Assembly: GCF_004403305.1 (NCBI RefSeq)
Contig: NZ_SOHE01000056.1
Location: forward strand, 55,404-119,403
From: Cryobacterium frigoriphilum
GTDB taxonomy: Bacteria > Actinomycetota > Actinomycetes > Actinomycetales > Microbacteriaceae
Direction of reading: 5' to 3'
Length of the DNA: 64,000 nucleotides
A program made the translations under genes and the position numbers. Shown here in pieces: positions 1 through 8,649 of the stretch; within the stretch, counting starts at the first letter, position 1; each line of letters begins with the position of its first letter. The notes below the pieces were generated by a model that had not been told where the DNA came from, did not search any database, and saw nothing but the letters and a program-made list of their open reading frames with translations.

Positions 1-934
1 CCGAGAATGCCTTGCGGCTGTTGATGATGGCACGGGCGATCATGTTCACGACCAGGGTGACCACGAACAGGATCAGGCCGGTGGCGAGCAGGATGTTCAC
101 GCCGACGCCGTGCGCCTCGGGAAAGTTCAGCGCGATGTTGGCGGCGATCGTGGTGGGGTTCTCCGAGGTGAGCAGCTGAAAGATCACTTCAGCGCTGGGG
201 GAGAGCACCATGGCCACGGCCATCGTCTCGCCGAGGGCCCGGCCGAGGCCGAGCATCGACGCCGAGATGATGCCGGGGCGGCCGAACGGCAGCACGGCCA
301 TCGAGATCATTTCCCAGCGGGTCGCGCCGAGGGCCAGAGCGGCCTCTTCGTGCAGCAGCGGTGTCTGCAGAAAGATTTCGCGGCAGATGGCGGTGATGAT
401 CGGCAAAATCATGACGGCGAGCACGACGGCGACGGTCAGAATAGTGCGGCCGGTGCCGGACACCGGGCCCTCGAAGAGCGGGATCCAGCCGAACCATTCG
501 ACGAGCGTTACGTAGAAGGGCCGCACCATCGGGGCCAGCACGGTGATGCCCCAGAGGCCGAAGACGACGGAGGGTACGGCGGCGAGCAGGTCGATGAGGT
601 AGCCGAGGCCCTGGGCGAGCTTGCGGGGTGCGAAGTGTGAGATGAAGAGCGCAATGCCGATGGCGATCGGCACGGCCATCAGCAGCGCCAAGACGGCGGC
701 CCAGACGGTGCCGAAGACGAGCGGGCCCACGTACTCCCAGAAATTTCGGGTTTCGCCCGAGAACGCTTCGTCGGGCGCGACGAAGGCCGGCAGGCTCTCG
801 ACGAGCAGAAACACCGCCACGGCCGCGAGAACGGCCAGAATCAGGCTGCCGGACACGACGCTGGCGGTCGAGAACACTCGGTCGCCCGGGCGTTGCCTGG
901 CCTTAATGGTGGTGGCGGCAACTGTGGTCGTCAT
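1..934 (-). CDS. pstC: Phosphate ABC transporter permease PstC (3' end cut by window)
   Basis: Inner-membrane permease subunit of the high-affinity phosphate importer PstSCAB. Translating the minus strand from the ATG at 934 gives 311 residues with no stop before the window edge. A short basic cytoplasmic N-terminus is followed by a first hydrophobic segment (about residues 24-46). The permease EAA loop (EEAALALGATRWEMI, around residue 195) and the PstC-like stretch GRALGETMAMAMVLSP are both present. It follows pstS after a 169-bp gap that holds a GC-rich hairpin; pstA and pstB are expected just outside the window. Family assignment is from motifs and context; only the last C-terminal residues appear to be missing. 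Confidence 0.93.
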   Translation of the reverse strand, partial: MTTTVAATTIKARQRPGDRVFSTASVVSGSLILAVLAAVAVFLLVESLPAFVAPDEAFSGETRNFWEYVGPLVFGTVWAAVLALLMAVPIAIGIALFISHFAPRKLAQGLGYLIDLLAAVPSVVFGLWGITVLAPMVRPFYVTLVEWFGWIPLFEGPVSGTGRTILTVAVVLAVMILPIITAICREIFLQTPLLHEEAALALGATRWEMISMAVLPFGRPGIISASMLGLGRALGETMAVAMVLSPSAEVIFQLLTSENPTTIAANIALNFPEAHGVGVNILLATGLILFVVTLVVNMIARAIINSRKAFS

Positions 935-1030
935 GCCGGGCGTCTCCTTGATGTGCGTGTGTGGTGCCTGTGCGTATGGGGTGGTGCTGTACCGAAGGGG
1001 GTCCTGAATCCAGACCCCAGTGTGCCCGAG

Positions 1031-1058
1031 CCGGGAATCGCAATCCCTGCGATCCCGG
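1031..1058 (-). other. Intercistronic hairpin between pstS and pstC
   Basis: An inverted repeat with arms of 11-12 bp (one bulged A) around a 5-nt loop lies between the pstS stop and the pstC start. There is no U-run after it, so it is more likely a partial attenuator or a 3'-end stabiliser than a full terminator. Such hairpins usually let the binding protein be made in excess over the membrane subunits; that role is inferred. Confidence 0.5.
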
Positions 1059-1103
1059 TCCGGGCGATGGTGCTGTGTTACTGAATGTGCTGGTTAGTGA
1101 CTA

Positions 1104-2195
1104 CTACTTGACGGTCGCGAGAACGGATGCAACGTTCTCGGACAGCTCAGCGGAGAGCGGCGCGATGCCGGCGGACTCGGCGGCGACGGCCTGGCCGGCC
1201 TCGCTGGCCATGTACTCGACGTACGCCTTGACGAGGGCGCCCTGCTCGGCGTCCGCGTACTCGTTGCAGACGATCGCGTAGCTCACCAGAACGAGGGGGT
1301 ACTCTTCCGGGTTGGTGGTGAGGCGGTTCAGGTCGAGCGCGAGGTCATCCGCTTCGCGGCCCTCGACGAGGGGCGAGCCGGCAACAACCTCGGCCGCGGC
1401 CTCGGGGGTGTAGGCGACGAACTCGTCGCCGACCTTGAGCGCGGCGGTGTTCAGCGAGCCAGCGGCCGACGCATCGGCGTAGCCGATGGTGTTGACGCCG
1501 TTGGTCACGGCCGAGACGACGCCGGAGGTCTGCGGTGCCGCTTCGCCGCCGAACGGGAAGGTGTCGCTGGCCTCTTCGCCCCAGGCTTCGGGAGCTGCCT
1601 TGGCGAGGTAGTCGGTGAAGTTCTCGGTGGTTCCCGAGTCGTCCGAGCGGTGCACGGCGGTGATGAGCGCGGACGGCAGGGTCGCGTCGGGGTTCAGCGC
1701 AACGATGGCGGCGTCATCCCACTGGGTGATGGTGCCGGCGAAGATCTTGGCCAGCGTGTCAGCGTCGAGGTTGAGTTCGTCAACACCCTCGACGTTGAAG
1801 ATCACGGCGATCGGGGAGATGTAGACCGGCAGGTCGACGGCCTTGGTGTCGGGAGCACACGCGGCGAATACGCCGGCCAGCTCGTCTTCATCGAGGTAGG
1901 AGTCGGAGCCGGCGAATGCCGAGCCGCCCGCGATGAAGGCCTCGCGGCCGGCGCCCGAACCGCTCGGGTCGTAGTTGATCGTGACGTCGGGGTTTGCGGT
2001 CTGGAAGCCGGCAACCCAGGCTTCCTGAGCGGCGCCCTGCGACGACGCGCCGCCGGCGTTCAGGGTTCCGGTGAGGCCGCTCGCGGCGTTATCTCCGGTG
2101 GAAGCGGTGTCACCCTCGTTTGCTGCGCAGGAGGACAGGGCGATGACGGCGACGAAAGCAATGGCAGCGGTGCGGCCAAAACGCTTGAAGTTCAA
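1104..2195 (-). CDS. pstS: Phosphate ABC transporter substrate-binding lipoprotein PstS
   Basis: Extracytoplasmic phosphate receptor of the Pst importer, 363 aa. The N-terminus is a lipoprotein signal (MNFKRFGRTAAIAFVAVIAL) with lipobox LSSC, so Cys23 or so should be lipidated and the protein tethered to the membrane. Mature-region landmarks are GAGGASSQG-type glycine-rich ligand loops (LNAGGASSQGAAQEAW), PSGSGAGREAF, and SDDSGTTENFTDYL. It is first in the pst operon, with a PHO-box tract about 110-145 bp upstream. That fits induction under phosphate starvation by the SenX3/RegX3 pair encoded at 11624-13455. Length and motifs are typical for PstS. Confidence 0.96.
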   Translation of the reverse strand: MNFKRFGRTAAIAFVAVIALSSCAANEGDTASTGDNAASGLTGTLNAGGASSQGAAQEAWVAGFQTANPDVTINYDPSGSGAGREAFIAGGSAFAGSDSYLDEDELAGVFAACAPDTKAVDLPVYISPIAVIFNVEGVDELNLDADTLAKIFAGTITQWDDAAIVALNPDATLPSALITAVHRSDDSGTTENFTDYLAKAAPEAWGEEASDTFPFGGEAAPQTSGVVSAVTNGVNTIGYADASAAGSLNTAALKVGDEFVAYTPEAAAEVVAGSPLVEGREADDLALDLNRLTTNPEEYPLVLVSYAIVCNEYADAEQGALVKAYVEYMASEAGQAVAAESAGIAPLSAELSENVASVLATVK

Positions 2196-2306
2196 GAGGA
2201 TCCCTTTCAGGGGTTGTGTCGAGTGCAGGACGCATCGAAACGGGGAGTGCAGGCCGGTGCCGACCCGAGAGCAAAACTATGCGCCGGGATTAACGGAACA
2301 GCAGCC

Positions 2307-2338
2307 TGAAGGTGAACGGGAGATGAACGGCGTATAAC
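2307..2338 (-). promoter_or_regulatory. PHO-box direct repeats upstream of pstS
   Basis: Read on the minus strand, three GTT-headed units follow one another with 10- and 11-bp periodicity: GTTATACGCC, GTTCATCTCCC and GTTCACCTTCA. This is the actinobacterial PHO-box format (11-bp direct repeats related to GTTCACC) bound by PhoP/RegX3 response regulators. It sits about 110 bp upstream of the pstS start. A weaker further copy (GTTAATCCC) lies about 20 bp downstream on the same strand. Direct sequence match; binding by the RegX3 homologue encoded here is inferred. Confidence 0.78.
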
Positions 2339-2375
2339 GGCTGGCGACGCACGGTAACTTTTAAACGCACAGCGC

Positions 2376-3311
2376 TTAAAGTCGTGGGGCGTGTGTTTCG
2401 ATCGCGATGATGCCCGCACTCGGGTTCTCGGCCGAGAGGTGAACGACGCTGAATCCGCCGGTGTCGAGGCTCGCCGCATCCGTCAGATACGCGCCGTGCG
2501 TCGACCCGGTCGCGAGCGCGATCTCGCGCATGATCTCGGGCAGCACCGGTCCGTGGCTGCACAGCACGGCGGTCTTGCGCGAGCGGATGCGCTTGCCGAT
2601 CACCGTTCGCACGTCGGCGGTGCCGTCTTCGAGGGCGTCCTGGCTGATCAACTCGGTGCGCTTGATCTCGATGCCGGTTGCTGCCGCGAGCGGGGCCACG
2701 GTCGTCACGCAGCGCGTCGCGGTGCTCGAGATGATGCGCTGGGGCCGCCACGCGGTGATCGTCTCGACGACGCTCGCCGCCTGCTTCACGCCGCGGTTGG
2801 TCAGCGGGCGACTGCTGTCGGGGCCGTCCCAGCTGCGCGGCACGGCTTTGCCGTGGCGCAGCGCGATGAGCGCGAAGGTGCGCGTCACCCCGGCGTCGAC
2901 GAGGCGTTCGAAGGACTCGAGAATGTCCACATCGGGCTTGTAGCTCAGGTAGGTGCGCGCCTTCTTGATGGTCACCCATTCGATCGCGGCCACCTCGCCG
3001 TTGGGCACGAAGGTCGAGCGTTGGATCGCCTCCGGGCTGACCTCGGCCGCCCAGTAGTGCACGATCTTGTCGCGCCCGTCGCTCAGCGGGTAACGGCTGA
3101 TGCCGAGCGGAACGCCGAGCGCGAGGTCGAGACCGGTCTCTTCCTGTACCTCCCGCACCGCGGTGCGCGGCAGGGATTCGCCCGGGTCGACCTTGCCCTT
3201 GGGAATGGTCACGTCGCCGTGCACCGTGCGGTGAATGAGCAGAATCAGGATGCGTCCCTCGACCAGCCGCCAGCACACGGCACCGGCGGCGAAGACGGCC
3301 GGCTCACTCAT
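2376..3311 (-). CDS. mutT1: MutT1-like NUDIX hydrolase with C-terminal histidine phosphatase domain
   Basis: Predicted 311-aa two-domain house-cleaning enzyme. The N-terminal half carries a complete NUDIX box (GKVDPGE...REVQEETGL). The C-terminal half begins with the histidine-phosphatase signature [11 protein letters not shown]. This architecture is that of mycobacterial MutT1, which hydrolyses 8-oxo-(d)GTP and diadenosine polyphosphates. The start chosen is ATG 3311, which overlaps the ppk stop in an ATGA arrangement; an in-frame start further upstream would run into ppk. The same ppk-mutT1 adjacency is found in mycobacteria. Translational coupling suggests joint production with polyphosphate kinase. 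Substrate specificity is inferred from the family. Confidence 0.9.
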   Translation of the reverse strand: MSEPAVFAAGAVCWRLVEGRILILLIHRTVHGDVTIPKGKVDPGESLPRTAVREVQEETGLDLALGVPLGISRYPLSDGRDKIVHYWAAEVSPEAIQRSTFVPNGEVAAIEWVTIKKARTYLSYKPDVDILESFERLVDAGVTRTFALIALRHGKAVPRSWDGPDSSRPLTNRGVKQAASVVETITAWRPQRIISSTATRCVTTVAPLAAATGIEIKRTELISQDALEDGTADVRTVIGKRIRSRKTAVLCSHGPVLPEIMREIALATGSTHGAYLTDAASLDTGGFSVVHLSAENPSAGIIAIETHAPRL

Positions 3312-5485
3312 CGGCGGGCAGACGGGCGCTTGCGGCGGGAGATCTGCTGCATCAGCCGATTCTGGATATCGTCGAGCGGGGCGCCGTTGTCGTCCCTGTC
3401 GTGACGGGTCCACTGCCCGGTGTTGCCGTCGAGCCACCACGATGAGGTGCGCTCGTCCATCGCGCGGTCGAACAGGTTGTCGACCTCGGACAGGTGGGCC
3501 GGGTCGATCAGCCGAATCAGCGCTTCGACGCGGCGGTCGAGGTTGCGGTGCATCATGTCGGCACTGCCGATGAAGAGCTGCGTGTCGCCGAGGTTGTGGA
3601 ACGAGAACACCCGCGAGTGCTCGAGGTACCGGCCGAGGATCGACCGCACCCGGATGCTCTCGCTCAGGCCGACGACACCGGGCTTCAGGCTGCAGATGCC
3701 GCGCACCCAGATGTCGATGGGAACCCCGGCCTGGCTGGCCCGGTACAGGGCGTCGATGATGTCCTCGTCGACCATCGAGTTGACCTTGATGCGGATGCCG
3801 GAGGGCTTGCCCTCGAGGGCAAAGTCCATTTCGGTCGCGATGTTCTTCAACAGCGCCTTGCGCAGGTGCAGCGGCGCCACGAGCAGGCGCTTGAACTTCT
3901 TCTCGATCGCGTACCCGGAGAGCTCGTTGAACAGCCGGGTGAGATCCTTGCCGACCTGGGCATCCGCGGTCAAGAGGCCGAGGTCTTCGTAGATGCGGCT
4001 GGTCTTGGGGTTGTAGTTTCCGGTGCCGACGTGGCTGTAGTGGCGCAGCACACCCTTTTCGTAGCGCACCACGAGGGCGAGCTTGCAGTGCGTCTTGAGG
4101 CCGACGAGCCCATAGACCACGTGCACGCCGGCCTTTTCGAGCTTGCGGGCCCAGGTGATGTTGGCCTGCTCGTCGAAGCGGGCCTTGATCTCGACGAGGG
4201 CGAGCACCTGCTTGCCGGCGTCGGCGGCAGCGATGAGCGCGTCGACGATGGGGCTGTCACCGCTCGTGCGGTACAGCGTCTGCTTGATGGCGAGCACGTT
4301 CGGGTCGGCGGCGGCCTGTTCGAGAAAGGCCTGCACGCTCGTCGCGAACGACTCGTAGGGGTGGTGCAGCAAAATGTCGCGCTGCGCGATCGACGTGAAG
4401 ATGTCGGGTTCCGCGTTGGGTTCGCCCGGCAGCAGCTGCACGCTCGTGGTCGGTACGTGCTTGGCGTAGTGCAGTTCGGGGCGGTCGATGCGCAGCGAGA
4501 ACAGCCCGCCGAGGTCGAGCGGCGCCGGCAGGTGGTAAACCTCCTGCTCGGTGACGTCGAGCTCGCGCACGAGCAGGTCGAGGGTGACCTCGTCCATGTC
4601 CTCGGTGACCTCGAGGCGAATGGGCGGGCCGAACCGGCGGCGCAGCAGCTCCTTCTCGAGGGCCTTGATCAGGTTCTCGGTCTCGTCCTCGTCGATTTCG
4701 ACGTCTTCGTTGCGGGTGACGCGAAAGACATGGTGCTCGAGAATTTCCATGCCCGGAAACAGGTCGCCGAGCTGGTTGGCGATGAGGTCTTCGAGCGCGA
4801 TGTAGCGGATGCTGTCGGGCGACTCCGTGCGGTCCACCCGCACGAAGCGCGGCAGCATGGGCGGCACCTTGAGGCGGGCGAACTCCTGCTTGCCGGTCTT
4901 GGAGTTGCGCACCCGCACGGCGAGGTTGAGCGAGAGCCCCGAAATATAGGGAAACGGATGCGCCGGGTCGACCGCGAGAGGCATCAAGACCGGGAAGATC
5001 TGGTTTGAGAAGTACGTGCGCAGAGAGCGGCGGTCGGCGTCGTTCAGACTCTGCCAGTCGACCACATCGATGCCGGCCTCGGCCATTGCCGGGCGAACGA
5101 GGTCGTGAAAGGCGAGGGCGTGGCGGGCCTGCAGCGCGTGAGCGTGGGTGGAGATGTCCGTCAGAACGTCTTGGGGGGCGCGGCCGACGTTGGTGGGCAC
5201 GGCCAGACCGGTGAGAATGCGGCGCTTCAGCCCGGCGACGCGCACCATGAAGAACTCGTCGAGGTTGCTCGCGAAGATCGCGAGAAAGTTTGCCCGCTCG
5301 AGCACCGGCAGGGTGGGGTCTTCGGCCAGTTCGAGCACCCGCTGGTTGAACGCGAGCCAGCTCAGCTCCCGGTCAAGGTACCTCTCGCTCGGTAGTGCCG
5401 GGTCGAGCTTTCCGATCAGTGGGTCGAAATCATCATCAAAGTCTGTCCCGAGACCGGAGTCTGCCTGGGTAGTGTCGCCGTCCAT
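3308..5485 (-). CDS. ppk: Polyphosphate kinase 1
   Basis: Reversible polymerisation of ATP gamma-phosphate into polyphosphate; about 725 aa when started at the ATG near 5485 (AAGGATGG-type ribosome site just upstream). An in-frame GTG further upstream at 5542 is less likely. The conserved N-terminal block [19 protein letters not shown] and the catalytic block [11 protein letters not shown] with the phosphorylatable His (about residue 485) are present. So is the second active-site block [16 protein letters not shown] near the C-terminus. The first 25-30 residues are acidic and poorly conserved. It lies downstream of mshD and is coupled to mutT1 by a 4-bp overlap, in a block with the phosphate importer. 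Confidence 0.96.
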   Translation of the reverse strand: MDGDTTQADSGLGTDFDDDFDPLIGKLDPALPSERYLDRELSWLAFNQRVLELAEDPTLPVLERANFLAIFASNLDEFFMVRVAGLKRRILTGLAVPTNVGRAPQDVLTDISTHAHALQARHALAFHDLVRPAMAEAGIDVVDWQSLNDADRRSLRTYFSNQIFPVLMPLAVDPAHPFPYISGLSLNLAVRVRNSKTGKQEFARLKVPPMLPRFVRVDRTESPDSIRYIALEDLIANQLGDLFPGMEILEHHVFRVTRNEDVEIDEDETENLIKALEKELLRRRFGPPIRLEVTEDMDEVTLDLLVRELDVTEQEVYHLPAPLDLGGLFSLRIDRPELHYAKHVPTTSVQLLPGEPNAEPDIFTSIAQRDILLHHPYESFATSVQAFLEQAAADPNVLAIKQTLYRTSGDSPIVDALIAAADAGKQVLALVEIKARFDEQANITWARKLEKAGVHVVYGLVGLKTHCKLALVVRYEKGVLRHYSHVGTGNYNPKTSRIYEDLGLLTADAQVGKDLTRLFNELSGYAIEKKFKRLLVAPLHLRKALLKNIATEMDFALEGKPSGIRIKVNSMVDEDIIDALYRASQAGVPIDIWVRGICSLKPGVVGLSESIRVRSILGRYLEHSRVFSFHNLGDTQLFIGSADMMHRNLDRRVEALIRLIDPAHLSEVDNLFDRAMDERTSSWWLDGNTGQWTRHDRDDNGAPLDDIQNRLMQQISRRKRPSARR

Positions 5486-5541
5486 TTGTCCATCCTTACA
5501 CCGTGCGTCGTTCTCGTTAGCCGATCTGAGTGAACATCTCA

Positions 5542-6567
5542 CTAACCCGTGCGGCGGTCGGTGCTCCGAAGGTACTGAACGTCGACCGTGAAGTCGGTGA
5601 ATCCCAGAGACCGGTAGAGGTGCACCGGTCCGAGGCTGTCGGCCTCGACGTAGAGCGCGGCGTTCGTGCAGCCGCGCTCGCGCAGGCGGGCCAGACCGGC
5701 CTGCATCAGGGTGCGGCCGAGGCCCTGTCCGGCGGCTCGCGGATGTACGCCGATGACGTAGATTTCGCCGAGGTCCTGCTCGATCTTGAGCCAGTTGTAG
5801 CCGATCATGCGGCCGGAATCATCCCGCATGATCAGAAAGTCGTCGGCCTCGAACCACGACTCGTGCTGCCGGTCCGCGAGGTCGGTGAGGGTGAGGGCTC
5901 CCTGCTCGGCGTGCTCGGCGAAGACGAGGGCGTTGAGCTCGACCCAAGCGGCGTCGTCGGAGCCCGGGTGAAACGCCCCGATGGTCACGCCGGGAGCCGC
6001 ACGGGGAGCCGCACCGGGCTGTACCTCGTTTTGGGGTGTCGACGCGGGGGCGGCGGCCGCGAGCCGGAGGCGCATCTGCAGCAGGGTACGAGCGGCCTCG
6101 AATTGGTAACGATTCGCGAGCGCTCGCGCGCCCGGATGGTCGCCGTGTGCCCACGCCGTGCTCACGGGCTCGATCTTAACGGGCGCGGTCTTACCGGGCT
6201 CGGTCTTAACAGGCTCGGCCTTACCGGGCTCGGTAACGGCCTCGGTCTTCTGGGCTTCGGCACCGTTCGAGCCCTGCCCGTCGAGCACCTGGCTCAGGAT
6301 TGCCGTTGCCACGCCCTGGCGGCGGTGGTCGGGGTGCACCACCAGATCGAGTTGCCCGCCGCCGAGTACCAGGAGGGCGGTGTCCAGGGCAACGCCGTCA
6401 ACGTCGGCGGTGGCGATCCACACGTCCCTGGTGCCGGCCGCGAGGTCGAAGAGTGCCTGCTCGTTGAGTGGGGCATAACCGTCGACGTGTTGCGCCGCGG
6501 TGGCGAGGTGGTGCACGCGGGCCGCGGAGGCGGCATCCGTGTAGCTGAGGGGGGTGAGGCTAAGCAA
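5542..6567 (-). CDS. mshD: Mycothiol synthase (tandem GNAT acetyltransferase)
   Basis: Last step of mycothiol biosynthesis: acetyl-CoA-dependent acetylation of Cys-GlcN-Ins. Two GNAT domains are visible, each with its acetyl-CoA loop ([16 protein letters not shown] in the first, [20 protein letters not shown] in the second). Similarity to MshD begins within a few residues of the TTG at 6567, which overlaps the end of glnR by 8 bp. No better ATG/GTG exists nearby. The 341-aa product is longer than the roughly 300-315 aa usual for the family because of a Glu-Pro-Lys-rich linker built from a 15-bp tandem repeat (about 6160-6245). The glnR-mshD order is conserved in mycobacteria. Confidence 0.9.
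   Translation of the reverse strand: MLSLTPLSYTDAASAARVHHLATAAQHVDGYAPLNEQALFDLAAGTRDVWIATADVDGVALDTALLVLGGGQLDLVVHPDHRRQGVATAILSQVLDGQGSNGAEAQKTEAVTEPGKAEPVKTEPGKTAPVKIEPVSTAWAHGDHPGARALANRYQFEAARTLLQMRLRLAAAAPASTPQNEVQPGAAPRAAPGVTIGAFHPGSDDAAWVELNALVFAEHAEQGALTLTDLADRQHESWFEADDFLIMRDDSGRMIGYNWLKIEQDLGEIYVIGVHPRAAGQGLGRTLMQAGLARLRERGCTNAALYVEADSLGPVHLYRSLGFTDFTVDVQYLRSTDRRTG
6165..6240 (-). repeat. 15-bp tandem repeat coding for an EPxKx linker in mshD
   Basis: On the coding strand about four and a half units of GAGCCCGGTAAGACC-like sequence follow one another, giving [23 protein letters not shown] between the two acetyltransferase domains. Units are imperfect but remain in frame. Confidence 0.75.
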
Positions 6568-7249
6568 CAGAGTGGGGAACCCGTTCGTCGTTTTCTTCGT
6601 GCAGGTTGAAGCGGTACCCCACGTTGCGCACGGTGCCGATGAGCGATTCCTGGTCGCCGAGCTTGGCGCGCAGGCGCCGAACGTGCACGTCGACGGTGCG
6701 GGTGCCCCCGAAGTAGTCGTAGCCCCAGACCTCACTCAGCAGCTGTTCCCGCGTGAACACCCGCGAGGGGTGCGCGGCGAGAAAACGCAGCAGCTCGAAC
6801 TCCTTGTAGGTGAGGTCGAGGGGTTTGCCGTGCACCTTGGCGGAGTAGCTCGCCTCGTCGATGACGACCCCGGCGGCCCGAATCGTGTTGCTCGTCGAGG
6901 TCTGGGTCACCCGGCCCACGGCGAGGCGGATGCGGGCATCCACTTCGGCCGGGCCTGCCGTGTCGAGGACGACGTCATCGATACCCCAGTCGGGGGAGAC
7001 GGCGGCGAGGCCGCCCTCGGTGATGACGAGCAGCAACGGTACCGTGATGCCGGTCGTGCGCAGAATCTGGCAGAGCGACTTTGCCGCGGCGAGGCTCATC
7101 CGGGCGTCAACCAGAATCAGGTCGGATTCGGGCGCGTTGATGAGCTGATCCGCCTGTGCCGGAATGAAGCGCGTGCTGTGTGAGAGCAGTGCAAGGGCGG
7201 GGAGTACGTCACTGTGGACCGCCGAGGTCAGGACTAAGAGCTGCGCCAC
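6560..7249 (-). CDS. glnR: GlnR-type orphan OmpR-family regulator of nitrogen metabolism
   Basis: 229-aa transcription factor with a degenerate receiver domain and a C-terminal winged helix ([19 protein letters not shown], then [14 protein letters not shown]). The receiver lacks the usual pair of acidic residues near residues 8-9 (Thr8, Ser9 here) but keeps Asp48 (LILVDAR). That is the pattern of actinobacterial GlnR, which works as a dimer without a partner kinase. The stretch [20 protein letters not shown] is close to Streptomyces GlnR as I remember it. It starts divergently from the small membrane gene at 7320 and is followed by mshD with an 8-bp overlap. Targets are probably glutamine synthetase and ammonium transport genes (family knowledge). 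Confidence 0.92.
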   Translation of the reverse strand: MAQLLVLTSAVHSDVLPALALLSHSTRFIPAQADQLINAPESDLILVDARMSLAAAKSLCQILRTTGITVPLLLVITEGGLAAVSPDWGIDDVVLDTAGPAEVDARIRLAVGRVTQTSTSNTIRAAGVVIDEASYSAKVHGKPLDLTYKEFELLRFLAAHPSRVFTREQLLSEVWGYDYFGGTRTVDVHVRRLRAKLGDQESLIGTVRNVGYRFNLHEENDERVPHSVA

Positions 7250-7319
7250 GGGGCCTCCAAACGTCTTGACGTCATCCTAGCGTGCCGAAAATTCACCCCC
7301 CGGCAGGCACAATAGAAGG

Positions 7320-7634
7320 GTGAAGGTGCAGCAGAGCAACGAGCAGAGCAATCAGCGCAGACGTCAGCAGCGGAGTCAGCAGCGATCGATCGTGGCGGTC
7401 TGGCTGCTGGCCGTCATCGGCGCGGTGCTGACCGCGGTGCTGTCCGAACCCGGTGAACACCTCACCTGGATCGGCCTGACCATGGCCGGCTGTACCCTCG
7501 CGACGCTCAGCCTGCAGCTCGCGACCGGTGAAAAGGTCGGCTACGTCAGCCGGGTCACCTCGAGCCTGACCGGGGCGGTTGTCGTGCTCGCCGTCGCCAC
7601 CGGCGTCGTCACTCTTCTGGACCTCGTCGCGTAG
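7320..7634 (+). CDS. Small two-to-three-helix membrane protein, unknown function
   Basis: 104-aa protein starting at GTG 7320 (a second GTG two codons on is possible). A Gln/Arg/Ser-rich cytoplasmic head of about 25 residues (QQSNEQSNQRRRQQRSQQRS) precedes three hydrophobic stretches (about 27-45, 50-68, 80-102). I do not recognise the family. It is divergent from glnR and heads a run of plus-strand genes (37-aa peptide, nitrobindin-like, YgfZ, gpmA). The Gln-rich head is encoded by CAGCAG/AGCAAC-type low-complexity DNA. Confidence 0.7.
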   Translation: MKVQQSNEQSNQRRRQQRSQQRSIVAVWLLAVIGAVLTAVLSEPGEHLTWIGLTMAGCTLATLSLQLATGEKVGYVSRVTSSLTGAVVVLAVATGVVTLLDLVA

Positions 7635-7693
7635 CCGAGCGCCCGTCGCACGCACGTCGCCCCGCGACGCCGGGACACCACTAGACTCCAAAC

Positions 7694-7807
7694 ATGTCGC
7701 TGCTCGCAATTGAACTCTTCTTCCTGGGTCTCCTCGCACTAGCCAGCCTGTCGATCGCCTGGGTTTCCGGCCTCGTCGTGGTCAAACTTTTCCGGGGGCA
7801 GCGGTAA
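7694..7807 (+). CDS. 37-aa single-pass membrane microprotein
   Basis: ATG 7694 to TAA 7807 encodes 37 residues. Residues 4-33 form one long hydrophobic helix (LLAIELFFLGLLALASLSIA, then WVSGLVVV), followed by the basic tail KLFRGQR. It ends 6 bp before the start of the nitrobindin-like gene, so it is probably co-translated with it. The positive C-terminal tail predicts N-out/C-in. Reality as a gene rests on position, the clean membrane-peptide profile and the absence of stops; no function is recognised. Confidence 0.6.
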   Translation: MSLLAIELFFLGLLALASLSIAWVSGLVVVKLFRGQR

Positions 7808-7813
7808 CGCACG

Positions 7814-8530
7814 ATGCGTGAACTGCCTGTCGGCCTGCCGAGTGAGCTGGTCCCGCTGTCCTGGCTCATCGGAGTCTGGGAGGGTAGCGGTGTACTCGAG
7901 TACAAGATCGGCGAGAAGTCGGTCAGCCGTACCTTCGGTCACCGTCTGAGCTTCAGCCACGACGGCCTGCCGCACCTCAACTACAGCTCCTACACCTGGC
8001 TCGAGCCCGAAGAGCCCGCTGCGCCCGATGCCGGGGACGCGGCGACGGATGTCGCACCCGTCGACCTCGACGCCCGGCCGGCTTCGGCCTCGGCCGAGCA
8101 GCCCGACTTCGGCTCCGAGGTCGACAGCGACGGCAAGACCCCGCTCGTCACCGAGACCGGCTACTGGCGCCTGAGCCGCCCGCAGGGCGACGGTGACCCG
8201 GGCCCCGGCATGCTGCCGGCCCGAGGCGAGCGCCCGTTCACGTCGGCGGCTGCGGTCGAAACCCTGCGCAATCGCGACGGTGGTTTCGACATCGAGGTGT
8301 CGCTCGTGCACCCCGGCGGCGTCGTCGAGCTCTACCTCGGCCAGGTCAAGGGGCCCCGCATCGACCTGGCGACGGATGCCGTGCTGCGCACCGCCGGTGC
8401 CAAGCCGTATGTGGCCGCCACCCGGCTCTACGGACTCGTCGACAACCACCTGCTCTGGGCCTGGGACATCGCCGCCCTCGGTCAGGACCTGCGCACCCAC
8501 GCCTCCGGACGTCTCGCCCGCACAGAATAA
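7814..8530 (+). CDS. Nitrobindin-like heme-binding FABP-family protein (DUF1794)
   Basis: 238 aa, cytosolic beta-barrel. The N-terminal signature LIGVWEGSG matches the GxWxGxG motif of nitrobindins (THAP4-like domain). The C-terminus DIAALGQDLRTHASGRL carries the conserved region with the probable proximal heme His. Actinobacterial members bind ferric heme and isomerise peroxynitrite to nitrate (family knowledge). An acidic, Ala-rich insertion (about residues 66-110) interrupts the barrel and looks lineage-specific. It lies upstream of ygfZ; a corresponding neighbourhood exists in mycobacteria (FABP, YgfZ and GlnR genes close together). Confidence 0.85.
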   Translation: MRELPVGLPSELVPLSWLIGVWEGSGVLEYKIGEKSVSRTFGHRLSFSHDGLPHLNYSSYTWLEPEEPAAPDAGDAATDVAPVDLDARPASASAEQPDFGSEVDSDGKTPLVTETGYWRLSRPQGDGDPGPGMLPARGERPFTSAAAVETLRNRDGGFDIEVSLVHPGGVVELYLGQVKGPRIDLATDAVLRTAGAKPYVAATRLYGLVDNHLLWAWDIAALGQDLRTHASGRLARTE

Positions 8531-8649
8531 TTCGCCCGACCCCCCTCGACTTTTCGCGAGTGAGTGGGTCGCCCTCACTCCACTGTCAGTGGCGCGGGGC
8601 AGAATAGAGGGGTGCCCGGGCCAGCGACAACCGGGCGGAAGCGAGCGTC

